64,000 bases of DNA, taken from positions 4,400,001 through 4,464,000 of the forward strand of contig JAPXFQ010001662.1 in assembly GCA_028564705.1 (NCBI GenBank), in the 5' to 3' direction. Both the position numbers and the translations under genes were made by a program. Source of the DNA: Apricaphanius iberus (Eukaryota > Chordata > Actinopteri > Cyprinodontiformes > Aphaniidae). Below the pieces are notes generated by a model. That model was not told the DNA's origin. It saw nothing but the letters and a program-made list of their open reading frames with translations, and searched no databases. Shown here in pieces: positions 35,686 to 46,000 of this stretch (positions are counted from its first letter, which is position 1; each line of letters starts with the position of its first letter).

Positions 35686-35991
35686 AGAAGTTAACAAGTG
35701 GGAATTTCACATTCAGTAGTCAGCTAGTATACTTTTTTGTACCTTAGTAGTTGACTAGTAAACATGCTGAGCAATAATAGTTAACTAGTGAGACACGAAA
35801 CATAATAACTAGTTAACTAGAGATAATTTGGGCCTGACTAGTTAACTAGTGGACATTTTGGCTGTCACTAGTTAACTAGTTCTCACAAACATGGCTCACT
35901 AGTTAACTAGTGGACAAAAAAGACTTGCATGTTCATGACAATTATGGTTGATATCAAGATATCAGAATAAATGCTCAATTGGCTTCCCAGA
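35686..35991 (-). repeat. Second, partial right end of foldback element
   Basis: After the internal terminus the array continues with palindromes at about 35,779, 35,808, 35,837, 35,867 and 35,898, and closes with a second terminus containing CTTGCATGTTCATGACAATTAT. Its inverse is nearly identical to the left end at 33,980-33,998. The outer terminus therefore matches the left end better in this block, and the inner terminus better in the CCTGATATC block. Confidence 0.8.
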
Positions 35992-35996
35992 AAACT

Positions 35997-36656
35997 GCTA
36001 ACTCAATCACTTCATCTGAATGGCATTAATTTGGCTTCTGGTAATAATGTAAAGAACATATGTGTAATTTTTGACCAAGACATTACATTTAAATCCAAAA
36101 TTTAACAGGTTTCTAAGATTTCTTTCTTTCACCTCTGGAATATTGCTAAAATTAGAAACATCCTGTCCAGGAGTGATGCAGAGAAACTACTCAATGCATT
36201 TTTTACTTCAAGGCTGGACTACTGTAATTCCTTATTATCAGGAAGTAAACAAAATGCAATTACAAGCCTTTGTTGATCCAAAATGCTGAAGCAAGAGTTC
36301 TGATGAATATTAAAAAGAGAGATAACATTTCTCCTGTTTTGGCTTCTCTCCACTGGCTCCCTGTCAAATCCAGAATAGAGTTTAAGATCCTGCACCTTAC
36401 TTATGAAGCCCTTAATAATCAAGCTCCATCGTACATCAGGGATCTAATTTTTCCATATGTTCCTAACAGAGCACTTCGTTCTCAGAATGCAGGTCTACTG
36501 GTAGTTTGTAGGATTTCAAAAAGTAGAATGGGAGGCAGATCTTTTAGTTATCAGACTCTTCACCTGTGGAACCAGTTCCCAGTTTTAGTCCGTGGGGCAG
36601 ATACTCTATCTATTTTTAAGACTAGGCTTAAAACTTTCCTTTTTGATAAAGCTTAG
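35997..36656 (+). pseudogene. Reverse transcriptase C-terminal region of L2-type LINE
   Basis: LINE sequence resumes after the foldback insert with CTGCTAACTCAATCACTTC. The frames then give VNKMQLQAFVDPKC, and the open segment at 36,270-36,656 reads NAEARVLMNIKKRDNISPVLASLHWLPVKSRIEFKILHLTYEALNNQAPSYIRDLI and ends GADTLSIFKTRLKTFLFDKA. That is the standard C-terminus of fish L2-like ORF2 proteins. Only this last portion is still in one frame. Confidence 0.9.
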
Positions 36657-37257
36657 TTAGAGTGGCTTAGGTTATCCTGAACATTTTATTTAGTTATGCT
36701 GCTATAGCTTTAGACTGTTGGAGGAGAGACTGACCACTTTTGCTCTCTCTTCCACTTTTCTCTTCTACCACTGTCCAGATATAGTTTTTTCTGCTGTTAT
36801 TGTGATTGTTAACTCAGTTTTCTCTCAGTATTTTTCTCCCCATAGAAGCTCCTCACGGTCTGGTACCCTGCTCAACTATAAAGTCGGTCCAGATGATGCC
36901 TAGAGTGACCGACCAGTCTCTTCTCTGTCTTCTTAGACCCCCAGACGGTCGTGGCAGATGACCGCTTGCACTGAGCCAGGTTCTGCCGGAGGTTTCTTCC
37001 TGTTAAAGGGGAGTTTTTCCTCTCCACTGTCGCTACATGTTTGCTCAGTATGAGGGATTGCTGAGGAATTGCTCTGGTTGGAGTCTGCATGATCCGAGCA
37101 CAACCTCACGTCGATGACTCATAGCAACCTGCTGGGATTCCTTACATAGAAAACTTTTAACTGATTGGAATGTTTGTATAATTGTATTGAAATGACTTTT
37201 GTTGTAAAGTGCATTGATATGACATTTGTTGTGAATTGGCACTATATAAATAAAAGT

Positions 37258-38139
37258 AAATTGAATTGAAGTAATATGTTCCCATTTCTGCAGTTTAACA
37301 TAATACTTAAAATTTTACTGCTTATAGATTTTTTCCCACCTACATTTTGTTCTGGAGGATATGACCTAAAATCAATAACAGGGTATATTGAGCAGTTCAC
37401 CTTGATACTGGTAAGTGGACAATAACAACCCCCTTTCTGTATTCATTATCCGGTAGTGGCCTAATTGTCATATTGTCTTTGAAAATGTGATAGGTTCTTG
37501 CTATTGCAAGCCTTAACAAGGCTCTTTAATTCAGGGTTTGATTTTTCTCTTCTTTCTGTATTTCTTAGAGTCCTGTTTAGACTCAGAGAAGTGATCACAC
37601 AGACCTTGAGGAAGTGACTGGGGCTGTGAGTGAAATTGGTGATTCTAGTGTGCCATTGTTTATTTTCGACAGAACATATTTTTGCATTTAAATTGGAAAA
37701 GGTAGAATCAGCCAGCTGTTTCTTCAAGCAGTGTATCAACATTCTTGATACAGCCGGGTTAATATCTGCTCTGGCTGAGCAGGACCTTAGTGGGCGCAGC
37801 TTCAACATGCTGGGCTGGATGCTCTGTGGTTCGACTGCAGCTCTGCTGCTAAGTGAAAGCAGTAACAATTATACGTGCTCCATGTTAGACTGTCAAAGTA
37901 TTCAATAACACCATAAAAAGTCACTTAATTTATCACTAATCACTTTTTTTGTGGATGAAAAAGAGTCGCTAGAGAAGTCTAAACACTTACGAAATATAGC
38001 GACACACATGACCACCGTTAAACAAAAACACATCTTTTAATCTATTTTAAATGACAAATTTACCAACACGGGCAAAATGATGTTGATGAAGGTTAAACAT
38101 TTTGAAATCTGTAAATTTTTTGTATACCACCCAGCCCTA
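37258..38139. other. Non-coding stretch ending in a hAT-like terminus
   Basis: At 38,122-38,139 the sequence GTATACCACCCAGCCCTA is the inverse of TAGGGCTGGGTGGTATAC, the terminus style of fish hAT MITEs. I could not find a matching left end, so this may be a truncated element reaching back to about 37,600. Overlapping open frames on both strands at 37,461-37,908 have no recognisable domain. Confidence 0.4.
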
Positions 38140-39435
38140 ACCTACAACATGATTTCCTAAGTCAGTTGAAAGTTTTTACCTAATATCAACTGGTCAGTTC
38201 TGGTCAGGTCATGCCTATTTCTTAAAGATTTGTTATCAGATACTATAGATAGTTTTGTAATGTTGATACTTTTGGCTCTTCCCTGACCTTACATATGGAG
38301 ACATTATTAATCTGGACCTCATTGTGATAATTAATGGTCAGTATTTCTCTTTGATTTTATTTTTTGCTAGCCATGTACATAGTTTAGGTTTACTAACCTG
38401 AGTAAAACCAAGTATTTTTTTTTTAAATTACATATAAATAAAAGTTATGCCCATAATTAGTATTCACTGTGATAGATTCATTTTTAACATATTCAACATA
38501 TTTTAGTATTTTACAAACATATTTTCTCTGACTGTATGTGTAAATAATTTACATATTTTCTCTTTCAAAACTGATTTTCATTTTACATGATTATTGTATT
38601 TTTGAGAAAAGCATTCAAACAAACTCACTAAACTACATTTGACATTACATTGACTAACCCTTCCCTGCAGGAATTTTATTGAAATGTATAAGAAGAAAAA
38701 GTGTTTCTTAAGAGTGCCTTGATTGATTTGCAAAAAAAAAAAAAAAAAGCTCAAATAACACTATTACACTTAAAGCAGGGCACCCACTGTGAAATATATT
38801 GCAGAGAAGACAAATAGAATACAATCAGTGTTTGCTAACATTAAGTTTTCTGCATAAGGTATTGTTAAAATACCTTTGATTAATGTGCGTATGTACTGTA
38901 TGTCCCATATTTTCCTTTCTCTGCATCAGTGGTATTGACAGCTAAGATAACCCATTCCAGAGGAATTTAGGCCGGAGAGTCGGAGGCTTCAGCCCTGTGT
39001 TTTCTGGACCCTGTTGATACCAACTGCATAATGGCACACTGGGAAGCGTGTTGCAAGCCCATAATCCAGGCATTTTATCAAACCAATCAGCGTTTTTGCA
39101 GCAAGAACACATCTCAACCGTGACAGATGGGGGTTTCACAACATCTGGTGCTCCTGGAGAGAGAGACAGGGAGAGAGGGAGGGAGAAAAAGGGAGTTGCG
39201 TGAAAAGAAAGTGTGAGAACAATCTTGTTGGTCTGGCATGGAGATTTCAGATCAGAACAACATCCTGCTTTCTCTTTTAACACAGGTCACCAAGAGTGCA
39301 AATAGCTGTCAGTGCTTGCCCACTGCAGAATCAGGCGTGCTCACAGTTATGATGGTGATTTTTCTCTGTATGAATATTAACTGCTTCTCTCCATTATTGT
39401 TTCTTTTCGTTTTGTTTTCTGTCTTGCTTCTTTAG
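38140..39435. other. No recognised gene upstream of candidate exon
   Basis: AT-rich sequence with an (A)18 run near 38,731-38,748. The stretch immediately before 39,436 is pyrimidine-rich (TTTCTTTTCGTTTTGTTTTC), consistent with a splice acceptor tract. Confidence 0.5.
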
Positions 39436-39636
39436 CCCAGTGCAGCAGTGAGAGGGTACCACAGCACTAAGACAACTTCCATAGGCTCCAGTTGGGCTAC
39501 TGGGGTCAGTGGTGGTCAACAAAGCTGGGGCAGCCACTGTTCTCACGCACAATATATACCTCACCCTGAACTACACAGACATCACCACCCTCTTTCCACG
39601 CACACAGGCTACTCCTACTGCACTGCCCATACAGCT
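39436..39636 (+). CDS. Candidate internal coding exon, phase 0-0, unidentified host gene
   Basis: A 201-bp open segment (67 codons) lies between a strong acceptor (long pyrimidine tract, then CTTGCTTCTTTAG) and a consensus donor GTAAGT, in phase 0 at both ends. It reads PSAAVRGYHSTKTTSIGSSW, and later HCSHAQYIPHPELHRHHHPL, ending GYSYCTAHTA. It is Ser/His/Tyr-rich and low-complexity, like a disordered cytoplasmic or linker region. The segment is GC-richer than its surroundings. I cannot name the gene. The strand is opposite to that of the candidate exon at 2.4-2.6 kb, so the two would belong to different genes. Confidence 0.5.
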
Positions 39637-40400
39637 GTAAGTAATGTTTTTAGACTGTCAATGAGATGACTCTCTTTTTCTCTTTCTGGTAACCATTAGA
39701 TGTTTTTCTATAAGGGTAAAGTTGTTTCAGTATACACACATAATGTACTCTGGCATACCTTTCACTATCCTTCTTTGGGTTTATTCTGCATTTCCCCGTT
39801 TATGTTTCATTCTTTCCTCTTAAGGCCTATATATGTTATTGTACCCCCCCCCTTTGCATTGTGTTCTCATTTGACTCATAATACAACACCCCCTCCTCTA
39901 CAACTTCATTTGTTTTCATTTTATCTATCTCCTGCACTGACCATGTTTAAGGAGGCTAATTGAGATGGAGGCACTTTTGAACTGTCAACTCCTTTTTTGC
40001 AGTCTGCCTGGTTTGAGTTTTTGTCCTTTTATCTGTTTGCTTAAATTTTTAGTTGCAAGTTGTTCTATTCCAGATGACTAATTTAGCACACAGTGTATTT
40101 TTCTGTTTATTATATGATTGGCATGTTATGGGAGGGATTTTTTCAAAGCTTGTGCTTTAATTTTGTTAAAACAATAGATTTCCAAGGTCCTGTTACACCA
40201 TGCTAGATTCATGCTTGCAAATCTTAAACATATATAATGCTTGGGATGGATTTTATTACATCTAGCACAAGGGAAAAATGCTGAATTTTAAATACAAGTC
40301 GTCATATGAGTTTCTAAATGCTTAGGAAAGGAGGAAAAAGCCCATAGCTGTTCCTCATAAGAAGTAAAGATTGTAGATATATTTAAACAGGTGTAGTGCT
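39637..40400. other. No recognised gene
   Basis: Pyrimidine-rich and AT-rich sequence after the candidate exon. The open frame at 39,700-39,963 has no domain. No repeat boundary was recognised. Confidence 0.5.
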
Positions 40401-41560
40401 TTTGAAAAGTATTTAGCCCCTATTACTAATACTCCTACAAAGATCAAATGCAGCGAAGTCCCTTCAAAAGCCACCTTGTAGGTTAAAAGATTCTACCTCT
40501 ATAAATTAGGCAACATATCAGCTTTTCTGTGAAGGCCTCAGTGAGATCATTAGTGAATTAACTGCATTTAAGAAAGATTTTTGTTCTATAAAAACATCCC
40601 AACCTTTGAACATCTGTTTAATTAATCAAATGATAAAAAGAACAATATTGCACAATTTTGAATCAACTAAGACCTTAACTGGCAGGCCAGGGATGGAGAG
40701 TAGTAGCCAGAGAATCAGCCAAGAGACCAATGGTAACTCTGGAGGAATTGCAGTGTATGCGAACTCTTCTCAACAAAAGTAAATGTTTAAACAATATCAG
40801 GTGTGTGTTTAACTGTGTAGTCCAAGTGTCGTGTTAACTGACTATTTTCTGTATTTGACCCTTTTGTTAAAACAATGACGAAAAAAAAGTATAATTTTGA
40901 CAGATTAGTATTTACACCTTTGACTACTTGGTGCAAAAAAGTATTCCCATGAGAGCCTTTGAGCATCATCTCAGACCTGGTCACGGTAGGCCCATCAATA
41001 CATCTCACTATCCAGGAGCAGACAGCTTATTGAAGAGTTACAGAGGCATGGAGCGTGTATGCGAATACACTTGCTCGGACAGATAACTGCAACTTAACTG
41101 TTGATGTTGAAGAAGCGCATGCAGGGGGATTTCCTCCGGTCAGAAAAGCACTTGATCAGAGTGTGGCGAATTCTGATCACTTCAATTCATTTCAGAACTT
41201 TGGCCTAACTGGCACTTCAGCCTCCGTTACTGATAGGCAGAGTGCAGTTCAGCAACGTGTGGAGTGTTCAAGGCCGACAATTTATTCTAACAATTCATTG
41301 TAACAAAACAGATTTAAAGTTCTCTAACAGTAACGTCATGGTAACAATAGAAACTGTAATAAATTAGATCGTCCAGTTACTGATAAAGTAACGGCATGCC
41401 TTAACAACATTATTGCCAGCACTGGTCATAAGCGGTGTGTGCTCACAGCAAATATGTCAAAGAAAGTGTGCTGTTCAGATGAGACCAAATTTGAACATTT
41501 TAGCCTACATGCAATGTGAGAAAGAAAAGCAGTAGATTGTATCAACGTCTACACACTATC
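40400..41560 (+). mobile_element. Tc1-like transposon relic with a later insert
   Basis: The 5-prime part shows TTTTGAAAAGTATTTAGCCC, TCTGTGAAGGCCTCAGTGAG, ACTGGCAGGCCAGGGATGG, AGAGAATCAGCCAAGAGACC and TGGTAACTCTGGAGGAATTG, the N-terminal transposase region of the fish Tc1-like family. The central part returns at about 41,440 with ACAGCAAATATGTCAAAGAA, then GTTCAGATGAGACCAAATTTG (around the second catalytic Asp, S-D-E-T-K). Roughly 41,040-41,400 between them does not belong to Tc1 and may be another insert, with GTTACTGATAAAGTAACGGC near its right end. Confidence 0.75.
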
Positions 41561-42060
41561 CCAAAGTAAAATATGCCGTTTGCAGCAGAAAAAAACAAAA
41601 TCTCTAATTCACAGTCCTCTAAATTCCTGCTTGTAAAAACTAAAATATACTAATGAGGAACATGGAAGCATACCAAAATTGACTTGAACATTTTTTAAGA
41701 GGAATACAACCAAATATTATTATTGCTTGTTATTCTTCTGTGTTTTATCCTGTAATAAATTATTTTTCTAAACAGTTACAACATGTTTTTAAATGTTTAC
41801 AACTTTCCTTACTTTCCTTGACCAAAATTCATGTTGAGATTCCCTGAAGCATCTGATTGCATGAAGTGAAAAAAGTGGTTTCATGCATTTATTTTTTAAA
41901 TAATTCAGTTGAAGCATGGATTAAAAGCAATGTCTGACTTTCATTGGTCAACATTTATATAATTTTTATTTATTATTACTTTTGTCAGATTATAGTTATT
42001 TCTGTGACCATTATGAGTTTTTCTTTTATTTAATGAAGGGTACCAACAATTTTGTCCACG
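41560..42060. other. No recognised gene
   Basis: AT-rich non-coding sequence, possibly the decayed 3-prime part of the preceding Tc1 relic. No supported feature. Confidence 0.4.
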
Positions 42061-42064
42061 TCTG

Positions 42065-43040
42065 TATTTTACAACTTTCAACTGGGATAGACATATATAT
42101 GATAAAATTTTACCGTTGGTGTTATACAGCATACATTTGTCCTAAAATTTAACTTGTATCCTGTAGTTAACGTTAGACCACGAAATGAAAGGGCTCATTT
42201 CTCCCCCGCTCTGCTCCGCTTCAGAGCCGGGAGGAGATCACACTGAAACAAAGAGTGGTAAGCGTCATCACAAACATACAATATTCTGAAAAAGAATTTG
42301 AAAATCACAAAACACCACAATGAACTTCTGTTATATTAAGGGCTCAGAAGTTTGATTTATTTTATTTATTTATTTTTTTTTTTTTTTTTTACGGGGTCAG
42401 TAAGCCTATCTCAGTTGCTAAATCTCAAGGCTTTAGACACAACCCACACCAACACAGCTGCATCCACTAAGCAAATCTTTCCAGCCCAGTATATAAAAAA
42501 GCCATAGGTGCTGTTATAAAATCAGATAAGCAGCTTGATAAATGGCTAACACACATTAGCATTAGCATGTAGCCACTTCTCTGTGGATCAGGCGTCTTTG
42601 TTCTTTGATCCAGCTGCTGTTCTTTAGAAATTTAGAATAAAATCCTGTAATCCATGCAGCCAAATAGGCGTTTTCACAGAGAAAGTAAAATATCCAACAA
42701 AAAAGTATTTTAAGCTGCCAAAAACTGAAGCAGCCATGAGCTTTGAGAAGGAGGAGGGTGAGTTTCAACTCTAGCAGAGGTAAGGCGCTATGCCTGCAGG
42801 GGCGGTGCAGACACCCCCACACCTCCTTGGTTTTAACCAGTGATGTCACTAGTTGAACTCTCAGTCGATTTCTAGGAGAGGGAGGTGGCAGCTGCTCAGA
42901 GGGCAGAATTCAGGAGGATTACTCAGACATGTGTGAATTAAGCCAAAAACTACTCTGGTGGGGTTATTTGAGAAAATTGCACAACCTGATGGTTGAAAAC
43001 TCCAAAAACTTGATTTTGCATTATATAGCCCCTTTAAATT
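42065..43040. repeat. Composite of MITE-like repeats
   Basis: 42,065-42,150 matches 4,735-4,825. The block ending AAAAACTTGATTTTGCATTA..TATAGCCCCTTTAA (43,005-43,037) shares its core with 4,826-4,850. A (T)-rich run lies at 42,360-42,391 and a GGGCTCATTTCTCCCCCGC block at 42,191. The region is GC-richer than average, with no protein motif. The minus-strand frames at 42,562-43,109 are not convincing. Confidence 0.45.
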
Positions 43041-46000
43041 TCTAATGAGTATGAGTGGAAAAAGTGTTGTAACCGCGTATTCAAAAATCAGTAAAGGCAT
43101 TTTGTCCACATCAGCTCACGTAGAAGGAAACACAGCGTCCAATATGTCAGCCCCATTCATTTTAGACCCGCTTTTTATGTTTATATGTTGGTAAGCCACC
43201 AATACTTTTCAATGATTGGTCATGATTTTATTCATTTTCAATAATATTTTGATGGACATTTACAGAGATTAATGGTAAAAACTACACACTGTGTCTTTAA
43301 GCGTTAACATTTTTGTCAGACTTGACACCATCTGTTCAAACGCTAAAGGAGAGGAAGGGTTGTACTGAAAGACAGTGATCCAAAATACAGTGGCAGGAGA
43401 AAATTGACACTGTGACGTGTAAGAGACTTAGGTTAATACAGAAAATAATTGCTAAGAGTAACCATTCTTGAATGTGGCTCTATGCTCAATTCAGTTGTTA
43501 AATCGGGGCATTTACTTAGTTTCCCATAATTTTAGGTCAGGGAAATGAGAAATTTCCAAGGATAACAATGAATCAGATCTAATAATTTTAAGGGAGCAGA
43601 TAGTTTTAAATCAGGTAATTGAGATAAAAACGGAGATCTGATTGCACTGTATAAACAGTCATAACCATCAACCAAATGTTTGACATAAAAGCAAAGAAAT
43701 AATGACTTCATGAATTGATGTCAGTGAATCGCTCCTATAAATATATAGATGCAATATTTTTTTTCAATTTAATTTATCTTGAGGATAATTGTTTTATTTT
43801 AGAGAGCATCAATGCTTTTCTGTTTTTGGTAAAACTGGGAAAAAATCCCCGAAAGTATTCCCAGTTGGTAGGACATTCTGAAAAGAAGACGTACATAGAA
43901 AAAAAAACAGACACACACACACACACTCTCCGCTTTTTGCCCTGAATGTGTTTTTGTTTTCATGGGATGCTGGTAAACCACACTTCTCACAGGACAGTCT
44001 AGCTGGTGTGGGTTACAGATCACCATGGGGTCATCAGACTCTTACCCTCTTCCTCACCCTCTGCTTTTAAACTAGTGTAAAATCTTTTTGCTTTGACTTG
44101 CCTGTTTAAATGGAAGAGCAGGGATGATTCTTTTTTATTCCCACCATTTCCTGTGCATCCCTGCAGAAAGCAAGTTCTCCACCATTGTTAGGTATTTCGT
44201 GCAACTGAAACATGCTTCCACAATTTGAGTAGTTACTGTTTGTTTTATATATAACATTTATATTCACATTACATTTACAAAACAAATTGGGTTGCACATG
44301 AACCAGAATTCCCTTAGTTCGCTTACAAACTAAAGCAGACTTTCTTTCATTTTACAAACTCTTACAGTCAAATACCTATAATTTTATTGCATTGTTTTAT
44401 TGCCTCCCTTAATGCTGTTTTCATTTCAAGCTTATTAAATGTGAAAATGTCCTTCAGAAAGAAAAGAAAAACAAAACTGATAGCTCACCATGCATGGGTC
44501 CTGTTGTTTGAGGCAGGCGAGAAAATATATGAAAAAAAAGAAAAACAAGAAAGGATCCTGCAGAGATCAAGGAGGCTTGCCTCCAGTGGGTTTGTAATTA
44601 CAATGGAAGCAGATACATTTCCACTTTTAATATGGTGGGATGAAGTTTGCTCAAGAGGGGAGGATGGAAGAACACAACAAAAGTGGAGTAAGTTGTGCAG
44701 AACGTTATCTGACTAGTAATAGAAAAAGAAAAAAAAAAGTGTTGTATTGATTCCTACTACCTAGAAATATTAAAAACACACAAAAAATCTGTTTTGTCTA
44801 TTTGCCCTTCAAATTAACAGACATTTTGGTCAGTTTCTGATTTTAATTTTTTGGCAAGCTTTAAGCTACTAGCACTGATCTCGATCTGGTCTCTCATTAT
44901 GGTGTAGCTTTAAATATTTTTTTTTATTTGGACTACAAGACCACAATATGCACTGTATAAGATAGAGCTTAGTGTAAAGCATAATTTTACTACTGTTTAA
45001 AAAAATCTGTAAAAGTTTAAAATGATCTTTATTATTTTATCTTAGCAATTCACATGCAACTCTATTTGAATAGCAAACTTTCAACAACAAGGGAAGCCAA
45101 GGTGCTTTACAGTAGACTTTTGAGTTTCTGGATTCTAGTGACCAACTGATTTGATTGTGCCACATTTTATTTTTTTGAAAACAATGAATTTTAAAAACAG
45201 TTTTGTTCTATGTTCATGGCTTGAGTTGTATTTCAATTCAATTTTTATGAAGCAGTTGCCAAAAAACTGGCTGAAAAAAGGCTAATTTATTTCCGCCTCG
45301 TGTACTGAATGTCATATTCAGTTTTGAAAATATTAACAATATTGCCACAGTTAACTCAAATTAAGGTAAAACCATTTTAAAATACATTTGGCAAGTTATG
45401 ACCAGATTGTCTGTTAATAAGCTGTCCACAAACTACAAAAAGAACTGAATTAGAAGAAAAAAGGTTGGGTAAAAACAGGAAAAACGTTCATAAAGGCTTT
45501 CTTAATGTCTAATATTAACCAGAGAGCTTAGGTGACATTTGTGGGGATTGTAACAGCCCTCAGCTGATTTAGTGTAATAAAACATGACAAGTCACTGATT
45601 GCACATGGTGTTATTGGATTCTTTACTTAAAGCCACATGTGCTGCAAGGACTTCTAAAGCCTTGACTAAACACAAGACTATAGATTTTCTGGCCTGTTGA
45701 GAATTGGTCACAAGCGCAGAAGAAGGAGAAAGGATATTTTTTGTGCAGGTATTGTTTTCTAATTGGTATGAAAGAGTCCATAATTGGTAATACAAGTAAA
45801 GGTGCTATCCATGAAATGTGATAGATAGCTGATGTTGCTAAAGTGTGTTCTCAGTAGCATCTCTCTTGGGCTGCAAAGATACATATAGTTCATAAGATCT
45901 GAGGTCATTGCTAATTATTTATGAATCTTTAAATTTGTATCAATGATAAAGTTTTGCACAGGGATTAAATATAAACATTTAAATATTCAATTTTTAAGTT

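Larger units (their letters stand above)
33931..35991. mobile_element. Foldback-type element made of a 14-bp palindrome array
   Basis: Sequence shows an insert of 2,061 bp in the L2 LINE, flanked by AAACT on both sides (33,926-33,930; 35,992-35,996). The uninterrupted LINE copy at about 340-352 has this site once. Its ends are inversely related: TATGGCAAGCC..GAGCATTTATTCTGATATC on the left, and the inverse complement of the right end reads TCTGGGAAGCC..GAGCATTTATTCTGATATC. Inside are about fifty copies of ACTAGTTAACTAGT or 1-4 base variants, 20 of them perfect by my count, spaced about 30-50 bp with largely different spacers. It has no transposase ORF. Long inverted arms built of short repeats recall Drosophila FB and sea-urchin TU elements. 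The superfamily is unknown. Confidence 0.85.
30450..37257 (+). mobile_element. Nearly full-length L2-clade LINE, inactive, with two later insertions
   Basis: A plus-strand copy of the family at 1-2,280. Order: a probable 5-prime UTR from about 30,450, ORF1-like frame (30,716-31,009), endonuclease (about 31,610-32,263), linker (32,339-33,075), RT (33,173-33,960 and 36,060-36,656) and 3-prime UTR. The UTR contains CCGGAGGTTTCTTCCTGTTA and GGAGTTTTTCCTCTCCACTG, and the element ends in ATATAAATAAAAGTAAATTGAATTGAA at 37,257. A SINE (32,637-32,826) and a foldback element (33,931-35,991) interrupt it; without them it is about 4.5 kb. Several frameshifts and stops show it is dead. Confidence 0.92.

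Noticed and set aside
33976..35925. Regular short repeats with differing spacers, CRISPR-like at first glance
   Set aside because: The repeats are imperfect palindromes of 14 bp in inverted arms, inside a fish LINE with a target duplication; there are no cas genes and the setting is eukaryotic.
37461..37908. Overlapping open frames on both strands (135 and 92 codons)
   Set aside because: Neither shows a domain; the region probably belongs to a decayed hAT-like element ending at 38,139.
44387..44716. 109-codon Lys-rich plus-strand frame
   Set aside because: Low-complexity AT/AG-rich composition explains it; no acceptor or donor of note and no domain.
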